Notes: generated by a model from the letters alone, not told the origin. A stretch of DNA of 12,416 nucleotides from DAOTXK01 sp034435395 (GCA_034435395.1 DAOTXK010000257.1:1-12416); one strand, 5' to 3'. Numbered from the stretch's first letter, positions 1 through 7,660 are shown. Numbers and translations: made by a program.

Positions 1-1
1 G

Positions 2-385
2 TTCCCGGCCCTGCCGGCGGACGCCCGGCGGATCACGGCGGCCCTGCTGGGCGAGGCCGCGCTGGAGACCGGGCGCATGCGGCGGGGGTTGGGGAGCCTG
101 GAGTCGGCGGCCTATCTGATGATCACCGCCTGCCCGACGTGCCAGCGCAGCTACCTGCACTGGCGGCACAAGCGCCGCAATAACCGGGCGGTGCGAACGC
201 TGCCCCTGGGCCACCTTGACGGCGCTGGCACCCAGACCATGCTGGCCGCCGCCGGTCCGGTCGCCGAGGCTTATGCCCGGCGCGAGCTGATCACCTTCGT
301 GCGGTCGGTCCAGGCGGCGCGGCAGACGGCGGACGCAGACGACGAAATGCCCGATGACGGGGAAGACGGCGGCCCCGCTGGCTGA
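2..385 (+). CDS. 3' end of an unrecognised protein (partial)
   Basis: The frame is open from the first bases of the window to a TGA at 383-385, giving 127 residues of C-terminal sequence. The true start lies outside the window; the ATG at 77 is internal to an already open frame, so it need not be the start. The visible part is Ala/Arg-rich and mostly helical in character, with one CPTC pair (about residues 46-49 of the visible part) followed by a basic stretch (HWRHKRRNN) that could be a metal-binding or nucleic-acid-contacting knuckle. The last 20 residues are acidic and Gly-rich, typical of a disordered tail. I do not recognise the family and assign no function. It converges with the minus-strand gene ending at 477. 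Confidence 0.6.
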   Translation, partial: FPALPADARRITAALLGEAALETGRMRRGLGSLESAAYLMITACPTCQRSYLHWRHKRRNNRAVRTLPLGHLDGAGTQTMLAAAGPVAEAYARRELITFVRSVQAARQTADADDEMPDDGEDGGPAG

Positions 386-476
386 CGCGCCCCGCCGGCC
401 CTCACTGCCGGACCCGGAAATGAGGAGGGGGCATCCCTTGTGCGGTCGGTCCGGTCACCGGCATCGCGCCAGGCTC

Positions 477-689
477 TTATTCTTCGCCGGGCGTTTCCGG
501 GGACTGCCCTTCGGCAGCCGACTCTCCAGCCGCTGATTCTTCAGCCGCTGGCGGGCGGCGCGCCCTCCCGACCAGCAGGCTTCTGAGCAGCCCGAACGCC
601 AGGCGAATCGCCCGCCGCACCGACCAGGCCACCAGCCGGACGAAACGCCGCCACTGGACCCCTATGCTGCGGAACAGGTTGCCCAACAT
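477..689 (-). CDS. Small basic amphipathic protein with acidic tail, hypothetical
   Basis: A 70-residue protein. I start it at the ATG at 689 because AGGGGG lies about 8 nt upstream; an ATG 60 nt further upstream has less support. Residues 4-45 form an Arg- and Trp-rich, amphipathic helical stretch in which hydrophobic residues alternate with Arg (VQWRRFVRLVAW, VRRAIRLAFGLLRSLLV), as in peripheral membrane-binding helices. Residues 46-70 are Pro/Ala/Glu-rich, with SAA(E/G) units and a strongly acidic end. The layout, basic membrane-seeking front and acidic flexible tail, suggests a small membrane-associated protein, but I know no family for it. A possible extended -10 (TGGTATGCT) lies about 40 nt upstream. 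It could also be a spurious frame in GC-rich DNA; the ribosome-binding site and candidate promoter argue for it. Confidence 0.5.
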   Translation of the reverse strand: MLGNLFRSIGVQWRRFVRLVAWSVRRAIRLAFGLLRSLLVGRARRPPAAEESAAGESAAEGQSPETPGEE

Positions 690-729
690 GCCTCCATCCC
701 CCTGCCTGTCACAGACTGGCGCTACTGCT

Positions 730-738
730 AGCATACCA
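730..738 (-). promoter_or_regulatory. Candidate extended -10 promoter for the 70-residue gene
   Basis: On the minus strand the sequence reads TGG-TATGCT, an extended -10 (TGn followed by TATGCT). The predicted transcription start is near 723, about 34 nt before the ATG at 689. No clear -35 is visible. Confidence 0.3.
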
Positions 739-773
739 CAAACCCCCACGGCAGGGGACGGGGCGGCGAGATC

Positions 774-819
774 AAAAACCGGGGTGAAGGCCCTCTTCCC
801 GGCGAGGCCCTCCCCCGGT
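774..819 (-). terminator. Rho-independent terminator after the STAS-like gene
   Basis: Read on the minus strand, ACCGGGG (819-813) pairs perfectly with CCCCGGT (784-778) and is followed directly by TTTTT (778-774). The 28-nt loop is itself GC-rich and holds two copies of AGGGCC, so inner pairing is possible. The structure begins 33 nt after the stop codon at 852, where a terminator for that gene is expected. Confidence 0.5.
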
Positions 820-851
820 GCGGCGCACCAGACGCTCCTGACGGGAAATGT

Positions 852-1163
852 TTACCGGACGGCCAGCGCCGGGGTGGCTTCCAGCACCCGGCGGGCCAAC
901 TGGCTACTTGGACTGACCACCACGATCTTACCGCTCCAGTTCTCGTGCAGGGATTGTGGGTCGTCCGCGACGGTGTATTCGGTGGCTTGTGCCTGTTCGC
1001 TATCCTGCAACTCGACGGCCAGGTCGACCGGGTGGTCGACCGTGGCCAGCAGCGTATTGACGGCGTCCAGGGCAATCCGGTGATCCTTCCAGTTCCAACT
1101 GTCCTCGTAAGTCACGCGCAACACGGTTTTTTCGTCGTTATCCCATGCTACGACTATGCCCAT
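852..1163 (-). CDS. Small STAS-like hypothetical protein
   Basis: A 103-residue soluble protein. The start at 1163 is well supported by a GAGGAGG ribosome-binding site 4 nt before the ATG. The N-terminal half reads as a beta hairpin (IVVAWDNDEKTVLRVTYE, residues 3-20), then a Trp-containing turn (DSWNWKD) and a helix (residues 27-41) leading to a second strand (VDLAVELQD, 46-54). The C-terminal half ends in a strand (KIVVVSP, 79-85) and an amphipathic helix (88-96). This strand-helix order resembles the STAS/SpoIIAA-like small proteins that I recall as common in Anaerolineae; that likeness is from memory and not proven. The absence of a signal peptide points to the cytoplasm. A partner or ligand cannot be named. 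A probable terminator follows at 819-774, so it is likely transcribed alone. Confidence 0.7.
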   Translation of the reverse strand: MGIVVAWDNDEKTVLRVTYEDSWNWKDHRIALDAVNTLLATVDHPVDLAVELQDSEQAQATEYTVADDPQSLHENWSGKIVVVSPSSQLARRVLEATPALAVR

Positions 1164-1510
1164 GTCACCTCCTCACCCCGATCATACGGGAAAAACGGCT
1201 GGTTGTGGGGGTTTCTTTAGCAATTTTTAATAAATGGCGCTGTGCATCTTGCCTATAAGGGCCGCCGGGCCGCCGGGAATGCCCGAATCACCGCCACCGC
1301 GACAGGATGACGACCACCCGCCAGGAAGCTGTGATCGCCTGGACTCGAGACTGCGGCGCGCGGCGGAACGGCGGCGTGAGGGGTGTGCCGGTTGATGAGC
1401 GAGCGCAGCAGGTCAGCGAACATCTGGGCCGGTGACGGAGCCGGTGAATCGACGGGGGCGACCGCTGGCCGCCCCCGTTGGGGCTTATGTCTACTGGCAA
1501 GCGGTGACCC
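1164..1510. other. Intergenic region with no confident gene
   Basis: 347 bases between the STAS-like gene and the secreted SH3 protein. It holds the hairpin at 1452-1478, an AT-rich patch near 1215-1235 that may carry promoter elements for the gene starting at 1163, and a 56-codon minus-strand frame (1423-1253) with no ribosome-binding site. I see no RNA gene. Confidence 0.5.
1452..1478 (-). terminator. GC-rich hairpin after the secreted SH3 protein gene
   Basis: ACGGGGGCG (1452-1460) and CGCCCCCGT (1470-1478) are perfect reverse complements around a 9-nt loop. The hairpin begins 33 nt downstream of the stop at 1511. No T-run follows on the minus strand, so it would be an atypical terminator or an mRNA 3'-end stabiliser. 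Confidence 0.35.
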
Positions 1511-3127
1511 TCATTCGTTGGTCACCTGGAAGGTGATCGACAACGTCCGGCCCGCCGTGTCGCCGACTGTGACCGTGACATCGGCCCCCGTCCCCGGCGC
1601 GCCACAATAAAAATCAAAGCCGATGGCGTTGCCGCTCCGGTTGGAGGTGTTGATCATCACATCGCTGGACGAGATGCTGGCCGAATAGCCGCTCGCCGAC
1701 GCGCCATCCGACGAGTGGTAGTCCACGCGGGCCGCGCCGAATTTCCAGGCGCTACAGTACGCGTAGGCCACGCTCAGCCAGGCGCCCGCCTCGCCGCCGG
1801 TCGCCCCGCCCGCCGGATGATAGCCGCAGGTGGCCGGGTCCCACAGGCACTGGCCGTCGGGGGCCAGCACGCATTCCGCCTGGGCGTAAGGACCGCAGTC
1901 GGCGCAGCTTCCGCAGCCGCCCCACTCGCCGGGCGGGGACGGCTCCTCAGTGGTCGACGGCGTGGGACGCGGCGGCAGGGGCGGCCTGAAGAAGAACAGA
2001 TTCGGGCCGCAGAGCGTCACCGGCAGGGACGGGCCAAAGATGCCGGACCACACCGCGGCCTGGCAGGCGTTCCACACCACCGTCCCCAGGTCCAGGCCGG
2101 ACAGATCGACCAGGCGCGAGTTGTCGTCGACCAGCCCCTGGTCGTTGAGGGTGACGGCAATGGTCTGGCCGGGGGCCGTCAGGTCGATGGGCACGCCGTT
2201 GAGGAAGGTCCGCAGCCGCCCTTCCAGCAGCACGATGACCATGGCCCGGCTCCCATCCGGCAGCGTGACCGTGGTGAAGATGACGGTCGAGCCGAGCCGG
2301 ACCTCCAGTTCGTTGATGCGCAGCGTGACCTGGGCCAGCTCGGTGCTCTGCACCACCAGGGCGTTGGGCGCTTCGTTACAGGCCTGACCGCCCAGGCCGG
2401 TGCTGAAGTAAAAAGCCTGCATCGGCCCGTAGCGCGGGGCGGCGTGGGGGCCGTAAGTCACCGGCAGCGCCGCCAGCCGGGCCTCGTCCTCCACCATGAC
2501 CAGTTCGTGGAACACCCAGCCCGTGCCGCCGATCTCCAGCGCCACCTCATACCAGTCCCGCGCCTCGCTGACGCCGATCAGCGTCAGGGCCGCGCCGGGC
2601 CGCACGCTGGTCAGGATGTTGGCGGCGGTGGTGGGGCGGCTGCGCAGGTTGGCCGGGAAGATGGCCGTCGCCGGGACAGGCTCCACCGCCTGAGCGGCCG
2701 CCGCCTCCTCCGGCGTGACAGCGTTTTCCAGCGTGGTGTCGCCCATGAGGAGGAAGGTCACCGCCTGGCCGGGCAGCGTGTCCGGCAGGTTGGCCTGGAT
2801 GTGCATCACGGCCACGCCCCATAGCTCCTGCTCCAGGTTGAGCGGCGCGGTGCTGATGGTGCGCAGGTCGATCAGGGGGACGCGGTCGGAGGGTGCGTTA
2901 AACACCAGATCATCGCGGGGCTCCCAGAAGACGGAGTCGACGCGGTTGAGGCCGTAGCAGGCCGCTTCCCGCTCCAGGCCGCCGCAGTACGTCTCCAGCG
3001 AGGATAGCGCGCGCGCCACGAAGACCGGGCATTCCTCGCCACCCTGGGCGGCCACCGGCCCCCCCGCGACCGGCAGCGTCACGGCCGCCGCCACCATCAC
3101 CAGTAACATCAGGAAACGTCGCCACAT
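1511..3127 (-). CDS. Secreted modular protein with SH3 domain and Cys-rich C-terminus
   Basis: A 538-residue exported protein. The start at 3127 is supported by AGAGGA 7 nt upstream. Residues 1-28 are a classical signal peptide (MWRR, hydrophobic core, cleavage likely after VAA or VAAQ). Residues 30-140 form an N-terminal domain with C33, C48 and C57 and the phrase NLPDTLPGQAVTFLLMGD, which I recall from Chloroflexota SH3 proteins. Residues about 155-212 are a bacterial SH3 (SH3_3-like) domain (FPANLRSRPTTAANILTSV ... GGTGWVFHELV). Residues 260-335 look FecR-like (strand-rich, EGRLRTFLNGVPIDLTAPGQ). A Pro/Thr/Glu linker (381-400) leads to a six-Cys segment (C405, C408, C411, C419, C427, C434) and a final strand-rich, Ser/Gly-rich domain (446-538) with C458 and C508. 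It probably acts at the cell surface or envelope; no enzyme motif is seen. It lies alone, 172 nt from the amylase stop. Confidence 0.85.
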   Translation of the reverse strand: MWRRFLMLLVMVAAAVTLPVAGGPVAAQGGEECPVFVARALSSLETYCGGLEREAACYGLNRVDSVFWEPRDDLVFNAPSDRVPLIDLRTISTAPLNLEQELWGVAVMHIQANLPDTLPGQAVTFLLMGDTTLENAVTPEEAAAAQAVEPVPATAIFPANLRSRPTTAANILTSVRPGAALTLIGVSEARDWYEVALEIGGTGWVFHELVMVEDEARLAALPVTYGPHAAPRYGPMQAFYFSTGLGGQACNEAPNALVVQSTELAQVTLRINELEVRLGSTVIFTTVTLPDGSRAMVIVLLEGRLRTFLNGVPIDLTAPGQTIAVTLNDQGLVDDNSRLVDLSGLDLGTVVWNACQAAVWSGIFGPSLPVTLCGPNLFFFRPPLPPRPTPSTTEEPSPPGEWGGCGSCADCGPYAQAECVLAPDGQCLWDPATCGYHPAGGATGGEAGAWLSVAYAYCSAWKFGAARVDYHSSDGASASGYSASISSSDVMINTSNRSGNAIGFDFYCGAPGTGADVTVTVGDTAGRTLSITFQVTNE

Positions 3128-3299
3128 AATGATCCTCTATACATGATTATTTGGGGTGCGTAACCCTGCGGACGTATCCTCGAAAAATCTTCGGGCAGCG
3201 GTGCTGGCCCTGCCCTTATGTTACCACAGGCCGGCCCGCCTGGATCGCCAACGTCCGTCAGCCATCGGTCACGCCGCCGTCCCTCACCGCCGACGCGGA

Positions 3300-5153
3300 C
3301 TAGGCCAGGATGGCCATCCCCGCCGGCGGAAGGTCGAGACGGATGGCCGCCCGGCCGTTCAGGTCGGTCACCGGCACCGTCTGGTTCCGCGGGGGACGGC
3401 GCAGCCTGGCATCGCTCCAATCGCTCCGGTACAGAACGATCATCGTCGAGCCGGGGGGATGGAGGGAGCGGTCTACGGTGATCGCCGCCCCCCGGCCTTC
3501 CGTCCCGTGGGTGTTGAGCGCCACCAAAACCTCCTGGTCGAACAAAATCCGCGACCAGGCCGTCAGCTCCCCGGCTCCTGGCATGGCAAACGGACGGCCC
3601 AGAAAGGACGTCTCCCGCCGGTACTGGCGGCCGCGCCGCAGGGCCAGCCCGGCCCGATGGTCGCCGTTCCGGACGCGGGCGATGGCCGCGATCCGCAGGT
3701 AGGACGGATGATCGGGATCAAAAAAGTGGCAGCCGCTGGTGGCGAAAGCGCCGAACATCCCGCCAAACATCGTCTCCCGAATGTACCGGTCCTCAAAGCT
3801 GAGCTGTGGCTCAACGGCGTAATCATGGCGGTTCTGGGTGCCGTCGAAGGCCTGCTCGGTGCCGTAGTACAGGCACGGGATGCCCAGGGTGGTGAGCTGC
3901 ACCCCCACCGCATGGGCGACCTGCTGATGGCGGCTGGGAAGGGGGTTATTGGCGGCGAACCGATGTTTGCCCCGCCCGACCATATCGTGGTCATCCAGGA
4001 TGGAGACGTGGTAGCGCCCGGTCTCCCGGTGGCTGCCCAGGGCGTCATGCCCGCTGAACTGGTCGAAAAACGCGCCGGGATCGGCCAGCCCTTTCGCCAT
4101 CTCCGCCAGCCGGACGGTCGGCGCGCCGATGTCCAGCACCGCGTCGATGTTGCGGCCAAAGATGTCCAGGTAATTGCGGGCCATGTCAGCGCCGCCGGTG
4201 ACTTCGCCCAGCAGCAGGAAGTTGTCCTTGCCGATGGCCTCGGCATACTCGTGGATCGCGCCGCAGAAGTGCCGCGACGCCTCAAACGACAAGTGCTTGA
4301 CGGTGTCAATGCGGAAGCCGTCGCAGTCGCTCAGCGCGATCCAGTATTGGTAGACCCGGATGGCCGCCGACAGCACGTCATCCCGGTTCAGGTTGAGGTC
4401 CTTGAGGTCGAAGAAGTCGCCGCGCCGGAATTCGGCGTCGGGATGCAGCGGGTCCTCCCAAGACTCCGGGTCCCAGCGCCCGATCTGACCGGCGCGTGTG
4501 TACCACGCGATCTCCTGAAATTCCTGCGGCCACACGCCGTCGTCCAGCGAGGCGATGACCGGCGTGCTGCTCCCCGCCCCGGAGCGCCAGCCGTGAACGG
4601 GATACGGAGGCTGAAAACGGTAGGGCAGCGCCTCGCGGGGGGAGCCGTGATCGTCATAGTACCAGTTGTTCCCGGAATGGTTGTAGATGATGTCCAGCAA
4701 GACATATACCCCCCGGTCGTGGGCGGCGTCGACCAAGTCGCGCAGGTCCTGGCGCGTGCCGAAGCGGGGATCGACATCCAGGAAGTTCTGGATGCCGTAG
4801 CCGTGATAGGTCTCCAGGTCGGGCCGCTGTCGCCAGATCGGCCCGATCCACAGCGTCGTCACGCCCAGACCTTTCAGGTAGTCCAGCTTGCTGGCGATGC
4901 CCCGCAGGGTGCCGCCCTGGAAGCGTTTGCCGGCGGCCATCCAGACGCCCCGGTCCGGGGCCTGGAAGGCGTCCGGCTGCCCCCGGTCGAAGAGGGGGCG
5001 CTGGTCCTCGCCGCCGTCGCTGAAGCGATCCGGCAGGAGGAAGTACAGGACCTGATCGCGCCAGTCCGCCGGGCTGGGAAACACGCGGCCTCGCGGGTGC
5101 AGGCCGACGGCGGCAAGCGTGGTGGGAAGGGGATGGTCGATGGTGACTGGCAT
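3300..5153 (-). CDS. Alpha-amylase family glycoside hydrolase (GH13)
   Basis: A 617-residue enzyme expected to hydrolyse or transfer alpha-1,4-glucan linkages. I start at the ATG at 5153, with AGGAG 7 nt upstream. The open frame reaches 5420, but that would overlap the FHA gene and add 89 non-domain-like residues. The GH13 regions are present in order: DIIYNH (154-159, region I), GFRIDTVKH (279-287, nucleophile D283), LLGEV (314-318, acid/base E317) and ILDDHD (385-390, region IV, D390). The catalytic barrel runs from about 33 (WRDQVLYFLLPDRF) to 475, with a strand-rich C-terminal domain (about 495-617). Region IV has DDHD where many members have NHD. No signal peptide is visible, so a cytoplasmic glucan or maltodextrin role is likely. 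The subfamily and exact specificity cannot be set by eye. A possible promoter lies in the 161-nt gap behind the FHA gene. Confidence 0.92.
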   Translation of the reverse strand: MPVTIDHPLPTTLAAVGLHPRGRVFPSPADWRDQVLYFLLPDRFSDGGEDQRPLFDRGQPDAFQAPDRGVWMAAGKRFQGGTLRGIASKLDYLKGLGVTTLWIGPIWRQRPDLETYHGYGIQNFLDVDPRFGTRQDLRDLVDAAHDRGVYVLLDIIYNHSGNNWYYDDHGSPREALPYRFQPPYPVHGWRSGAGSSTPVIASLDDGVWPQEFQEIAWYTRAGQIGRWDPESWEDPLHPDAEFRRGDFFDLKDLNLNRDDVLSAAIRVYQYWIALSDCDGFRIDTVKHLSFEASRHFCGAIHEYAEAIGKDNFLLLGEVTGGADMARNYLDIFGRNIDAVLDIGAPTVRLAEMAKGLADPGAFFDQFSGHDALGSHRETGRYHVSILDDHDMVGRGKHRFAANNPLPSRHQQVAHAVGVQLTTLGIPCLYYGTEQAFDGTQNRHDYAVEPQLSFEDRYIRETMFGGMFGAFATSGCHFFDPDHPSYLRIAAIARVRNGDHRAGLALRRGRQYRRETSFLGRPFAMPGAGELTAWSRILFDQEVLVALNTHGTEGRGAAITVDRSLHPPGSTMIVLYRSDWSDARLRRPPRNQTVPVTDLNGRAAIRLDLPPAGMAILA

Positions 5154-5243
5154 GCTTATTCTCCTGCTGGCGGGGTGGGCGCGCCAGCTGCTGGGGTCTG
5201 GCGGCCAGCCCAGGCTCGGCTGGCCGGATGAAATACCAGGGTA

Positions 5244-5272
5244 ATTGTACCGCATTAATCGAGAATAGTCGC
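5244..5272 (-). promoter_or_regulatory. Candidate sigma-70-like promoter for the amylase gene
   Basis: On the minus strand GCGACT (5272-5267) and TACAAT (5249-5244) are 17 nt apart. The -10 is a good match and the -35 keeps only the GAC core. The predicted start near 5237 gives a leader of about 84 nt to the ATG at 5153. It lies in the gap between the FHA and amylase genes, so the amylase can be transcribed independently. Confidence 0.4.
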
Positions 5273-5314
5273 CCGGTGCACCGCCGGGGACGGTGTGGCG
5301 GGCTGGCCGGTCAC

Positions 5315-5842
5315 TCAGCGGGCGCTGCTGGGGGCGTTGCGGTCCGGCGCTTCCACGAACAACACATGGAGCTTCAGGCCGCCCAGCCGGATTTCGTCGC
5401 CATCGCGAAGCACATGCCACTGGTTCGTCTTCAGGCGCTTGCCGTTGAGAAAAGTCCCGTTGGTGCTCCCCAGGTCTGTGATGTGCAGCGTGTCCTCGAC
5501 GATGCCCAGGCGGGCATGCTGCCGGGAGACCCCCAGCGCCGTCCCGTTATAGACGCCCAGGTCCACGTCGGGCACCTGATCGGTCAGGGGATCGAGCCGC
5601 CCCAGGATAACGGACTGCCGTTCATGCACATCGACCTCAATGTCGTCCTCCGCCCCCACCACCCGGAGGAGCAGGCGGTGATGCCGGGTGAGGCGGGCGC
5701 TTCCCCAGCGGGGATGGCGCTCCAGGCCGTTGTCGACGGTGTATTCGGGTGTTTTTTGCAGAGGGTCTAATGCCTGTCCACAATAAAGGCAGAACAGCTT
5801 GTCTTCCGGATTTGGGCGCTTGCAGTGCGGGCAGTCAATCAT
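5315..5842 (-). CDS. Zinc-ribbon and FHA domain protein
   Basis: A 175-residue phosphopeptide-binding adaptor. The start at 5842 (MIDCPHC) is chosen because GGAGAAGG lies about 8 nt upstream and the protein then begins at its zinc ribbon; an ATG 57 nt further upstream has no such support. A four-Cys zinc ribbon (C4, C7, C18, C21) opens the protein, followed by a linker (about 25-55). The FHA domain spans about 57-163, with the hallmark GR (81-82), SRQH (106-109) and LGSTNGTFLNG (124-134) that hold the phosphothreonine. FHA domains read Ser/Thr-kinase signals, so this protein should bind a phosphorylated partner in the cytoplasm. No kinase or phosphatase is in the window. It is divergent from the GH5 gene and upstream of the amylase on the same strand; co-regulation with either is only an inference. 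Confidence 0.9.
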   Translation of the reverse strand: MIDCPHCKRPNPEDKLFCLYCGQALDPLQKTPEYTVDNGLERHPRWGSARLTRHHRLLLRVVGAEDDIEVDVHERQSVILGRLDPLTDQVPDVDLGVYNGTALGVSRQHARLGIVEDTLHITDLGSTNGTFLNGKRLKTNQWHVLRDGDEIRLGGLKLHVLFVEAPDRNAPSSAR

Positions 5843-6029
5843 ACAAAAGCCTTCTCCCCAGAAACATACCAGCCGCCCAGGCCAGACGGGCGCCACCAAC
5901 CACCAGAAACCCCATTAACCGCGCCCCCGCCCCTACAATCGGCGTTGCCCCCACGCGAGAAAAACCGTAAACGTTTCAGCGGGACGTGCATCAGGGCCCG
6001 ATATTTGTAGTGTAAACCCAATCCGCCAG

Positions 6030-6059
6030 TTGTTGCCTCTTCCCGGAAGATTTTATAAA
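6030..6059 (+). promoter_or_regulatory. Candidate promoter of the GH5 gene
   Basis: TTGTTG (6030-6035) and TATAAA (6054-6059) are 18 nt apart in an otherwise GC-rich region, followed by an A/T-rich stretch. The predicted start is near 6066, giving a leader of about 69 nt before the ATG at 6135. Both hexamers match the sigma-70 consensus well for this genome. Confidence 0.5.
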
Positions 6060-6134
6060 TTTTTCACACGGACGCGCTGCCGGTGGGCCGCCGTCCTGGC
6101 GCGCCCCCCGGCCCCTGAAAGGAGCGCGGGAGAC

Positions 6135-7460
6135 ATGAATAAACAAACAGCTGGCCTGGCGATAATCCTGGGAGCGATGGTCTTTTTTTCGCTGGGAACG
6201 GTCGGGCTGGCGACTGTGCTGCCGGCTGCGCTCACCCCCACCCCGGCCACCGGCAGCCTGCCCGCCGAGACGCCAACCGCAGGCGAGTTTGTGACGGTCA
6301 GCGACGGCCAGTTCATGCTGGCCGGTCATCCGCACTATTTCGTCGGCGTCAACTTCTGGCAGGGCATGAACCTGGGCGTGGACGGCCCCGGCGGCGATCG
6401 GGCCCGCCTGGTGGCCGAGCTGGATCATTTGCAGCGGCTCGGCGTGACCAACCTGCGCATCATGGCCTCGTCGGAAGGTCCCGACAAAGAACCGTACCGT
6501 ATGACCCCCGCCCTGATGACCGCGCCGGGGGAATATAACCCGAGCGTCCTTGATGGACTGGATTACCTGATGGCGCAGATCGGCCAGCGGGGGATGCGGG
6601 CGGTGATGGTGCTGACCAACTACTGGCAGTGGTCCGGCGGCATGGCCCAATACGTCTCGTGGCAGGAAGGAACCGCCATCCCCTATCCGGGCGACTGGGA
6701 TGTGTTTATGGCCTACGCGGCGCGGTTCTACGACTGCGCTGCGTGCCAGACCTGGTACCGCCGCCACATTGCCATGATCATCAGCCGCATCAATCCCTAC
6801 ACCGGACTGGCATATGGCGAAGACCCGGCGATTTTTGCCTGGGAACTGGCCAATGAGCCGCGCCGGTATCCGCCGGCATGGATCGACGAAACCGCCGCCT
6901 TCATCAAGTCGCTCGATCCCCATCATCTGGTCACCACCGGTTCCGAAGGCTCCCCGCCGTGGGAATCGCAGGACTTCCGCGCCACGCATGACGGCCCGGA
7001 CATCGATTACGCGACCATTCACATCTGGCCGCAGAACTGGGGCTGGTACGATCCCCTGAATCCTGCCACCTACGCCACGGCGGAGGTCAACGCCCGCCGC
7101 TATTTCCAGACCCACGCGGCGGCAGCGGCGGCGTTGGGCAAACCGCTGGTGCTAGAGGAGTTCGGGCTGGCCCGTGATTGGGAACCGCTCCACGACATCT
7201 ATAACCCCGCCTCGCCGACGACCTGCCGGGACCGGTTTTACACCGCCATGTTCGAGGAGGTTTACCATTCCGCGTCTACGGGCGGCCCGGCGGCGGGCGC
7301 TAACCTCTGGGCCTGGTCGGCGTTGGCGCGACCGGGGGACGATTGGGTCGGCGACCCCCCGCATGAGACTCCCGGCTGGTATTCGGTCTACGACACAGAT
7401 GTATCAACGCTGGCGATCATCGCCGCCTACGCCGAGGCGATGGCTGGCGTGAGAGAATAA
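6135..7460 (+). CDS. GH5 glycoside hydrolase, mannanase-like, membrane-anchored or secreted
   Basis: A 441-residue enzyme that probably cleaves internal beta-1,4 linkages of a mannan-type polysaccharide outside the cell. The ATG at 6135 is preferred over one at 6030 because it gives a clean export signal and has AGGAG and GGGAG upstream. Residues 8-30 form a hydrophobic anchor or signal, followed by a Pro/Thr linker (34-50). The GH5 barrel starts at about 52 (FVTVSDGQFMLAGHPHYFVGVNFW). The acid/base is E241 in WELANEPR (236-243); the nucleophile is E342 in VLEEFG (339-344). W298 and H296 in the IHIWPQNW stretch and the Trp-rich end (LWAWSAL) suit sugar binding. The WELANEPR form is typical of the GH5_7 mannanase group, so mannan is my preferred substrate; cellulose or another beta-glucan is possible. 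It has its own promoter and no close downstream partner. Confidence 0.9.
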   Translation: MNKQTAGLAIILGAMVFFSLGTVGLATVLPAALTPTPATGSLPAETPTAGEFVTVSDGQFMLAGHPHYFVGVNFWQGMNLGVDGPGGDRARLVAELDHLQRLGVTNLRIMASSEGPDKEPYRMTPALMTAPGEYNPSVLDGLDYLMAQIGQRGMRAVMVLTNYWQWSGGMAQYVSWQEGTAIPYPGDWDVFMAYAARFYDCAACQTWYRRHIAMIISRINPYTGLAYGEDPAIFAWELANEPRRYPPAWIDETAAFIKSLDPHHLVTTGSEGSPPWESQDFRATHDGPDIDYATIHIWPQNWGWYDPLNPATYATAEVNARRYFQTHAAAAAALGKPLVLEEFGLARDWEPLHDIYNPASPTTCRDRFYTAMFEEVYHSASTGGPAAGANLWAWSALARPGDDWVGDPPHETPGWYSVYDTDVSTLAIIAAYAEAMAGVRE

Positions 7461-7548
7461 ACCGGGCCGACGACGCGGTGTCGATCGGGGACGATTCGCC
7501 GGAGTCCAATGAGGCGCTCTCGATGCCCCACCCAACCAAGAGACCCTC

Positions 7549-7590
7549 TGTAGCGGCGGGGGGAGCGTCGCGATTCATCGCGCCGCTACA
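7549..7590 (-). repeat. GTAGCGGCG palindromic repeat, copy 1
   Basis: The outer arms TGTAGCGGCG (7549-7558) and CGCCGCTACA (7581-7590) are perfect reverse complements. On the minus strand the copy reads GTAGCGGCGCGATGAATCGC (7589-7570), identical over 20 bases to the start of copy 5. Its inner part continues GACGCTCCCC, close to the tail of copy 4. Confidence 0.85.
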
Positions 7591-7634
7591 TCGCCGCGGC
7601 CTGGGGGGCTATCCCACGCCCGTCTGAGCCGACG

Positions 7635-7660
7635 AACGGCGCATCGTAATGCGCCGCTAC
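7635..7660 (-). repeat. GTAGCGGCG palindromic repeat, copy 2 (covarying arm)
   Basis: CGGCGCAT (7637-7644) pairs with ATGCGCCG (7649-7656) around a 4-nt loop. On the minus strand it begins GTAGCGGCGCAT and ends GCGCCGTT. Where other copies have GCGA with TCGC at the top of the stem, this one has GCAT with ATGC. The changes occur in pairs, so the stem stays intact. Confidence 0.8.

Noticed and set aside
1715..2824. A 369-codon plus-strand frame opposite the secreted SH3 protein
   Set aside because: It is antisense to a gene with a signal peptide, an SH3 domain and a ribosome-binding site; the product looks like GC-driven noise.
3128..3299. Search for a terminator or small RNA between the amylase and the SH3 protein genes
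   Set aside because: Only a short imperfect hairpin (CAGGC with GCCTG on the minus strand) without a T-run was seen, which is not enough for a call.
3156..5231. A 691-codon plus-strand open frame opposite the amylase gene
   Set aside because: It is the antisense shadow of a clear GH13 enzyme with all catalytic motifs; long antisense frames are normal in GC-rich genes and its product has no recognisable domain.
5300..5420. Longer amylase start at 5420
   Set aside because: It would overlap the FHA gene by about 100 bases and add 89 residues with no domain character; the ATG at 5153 has a good ribosome-binding site.
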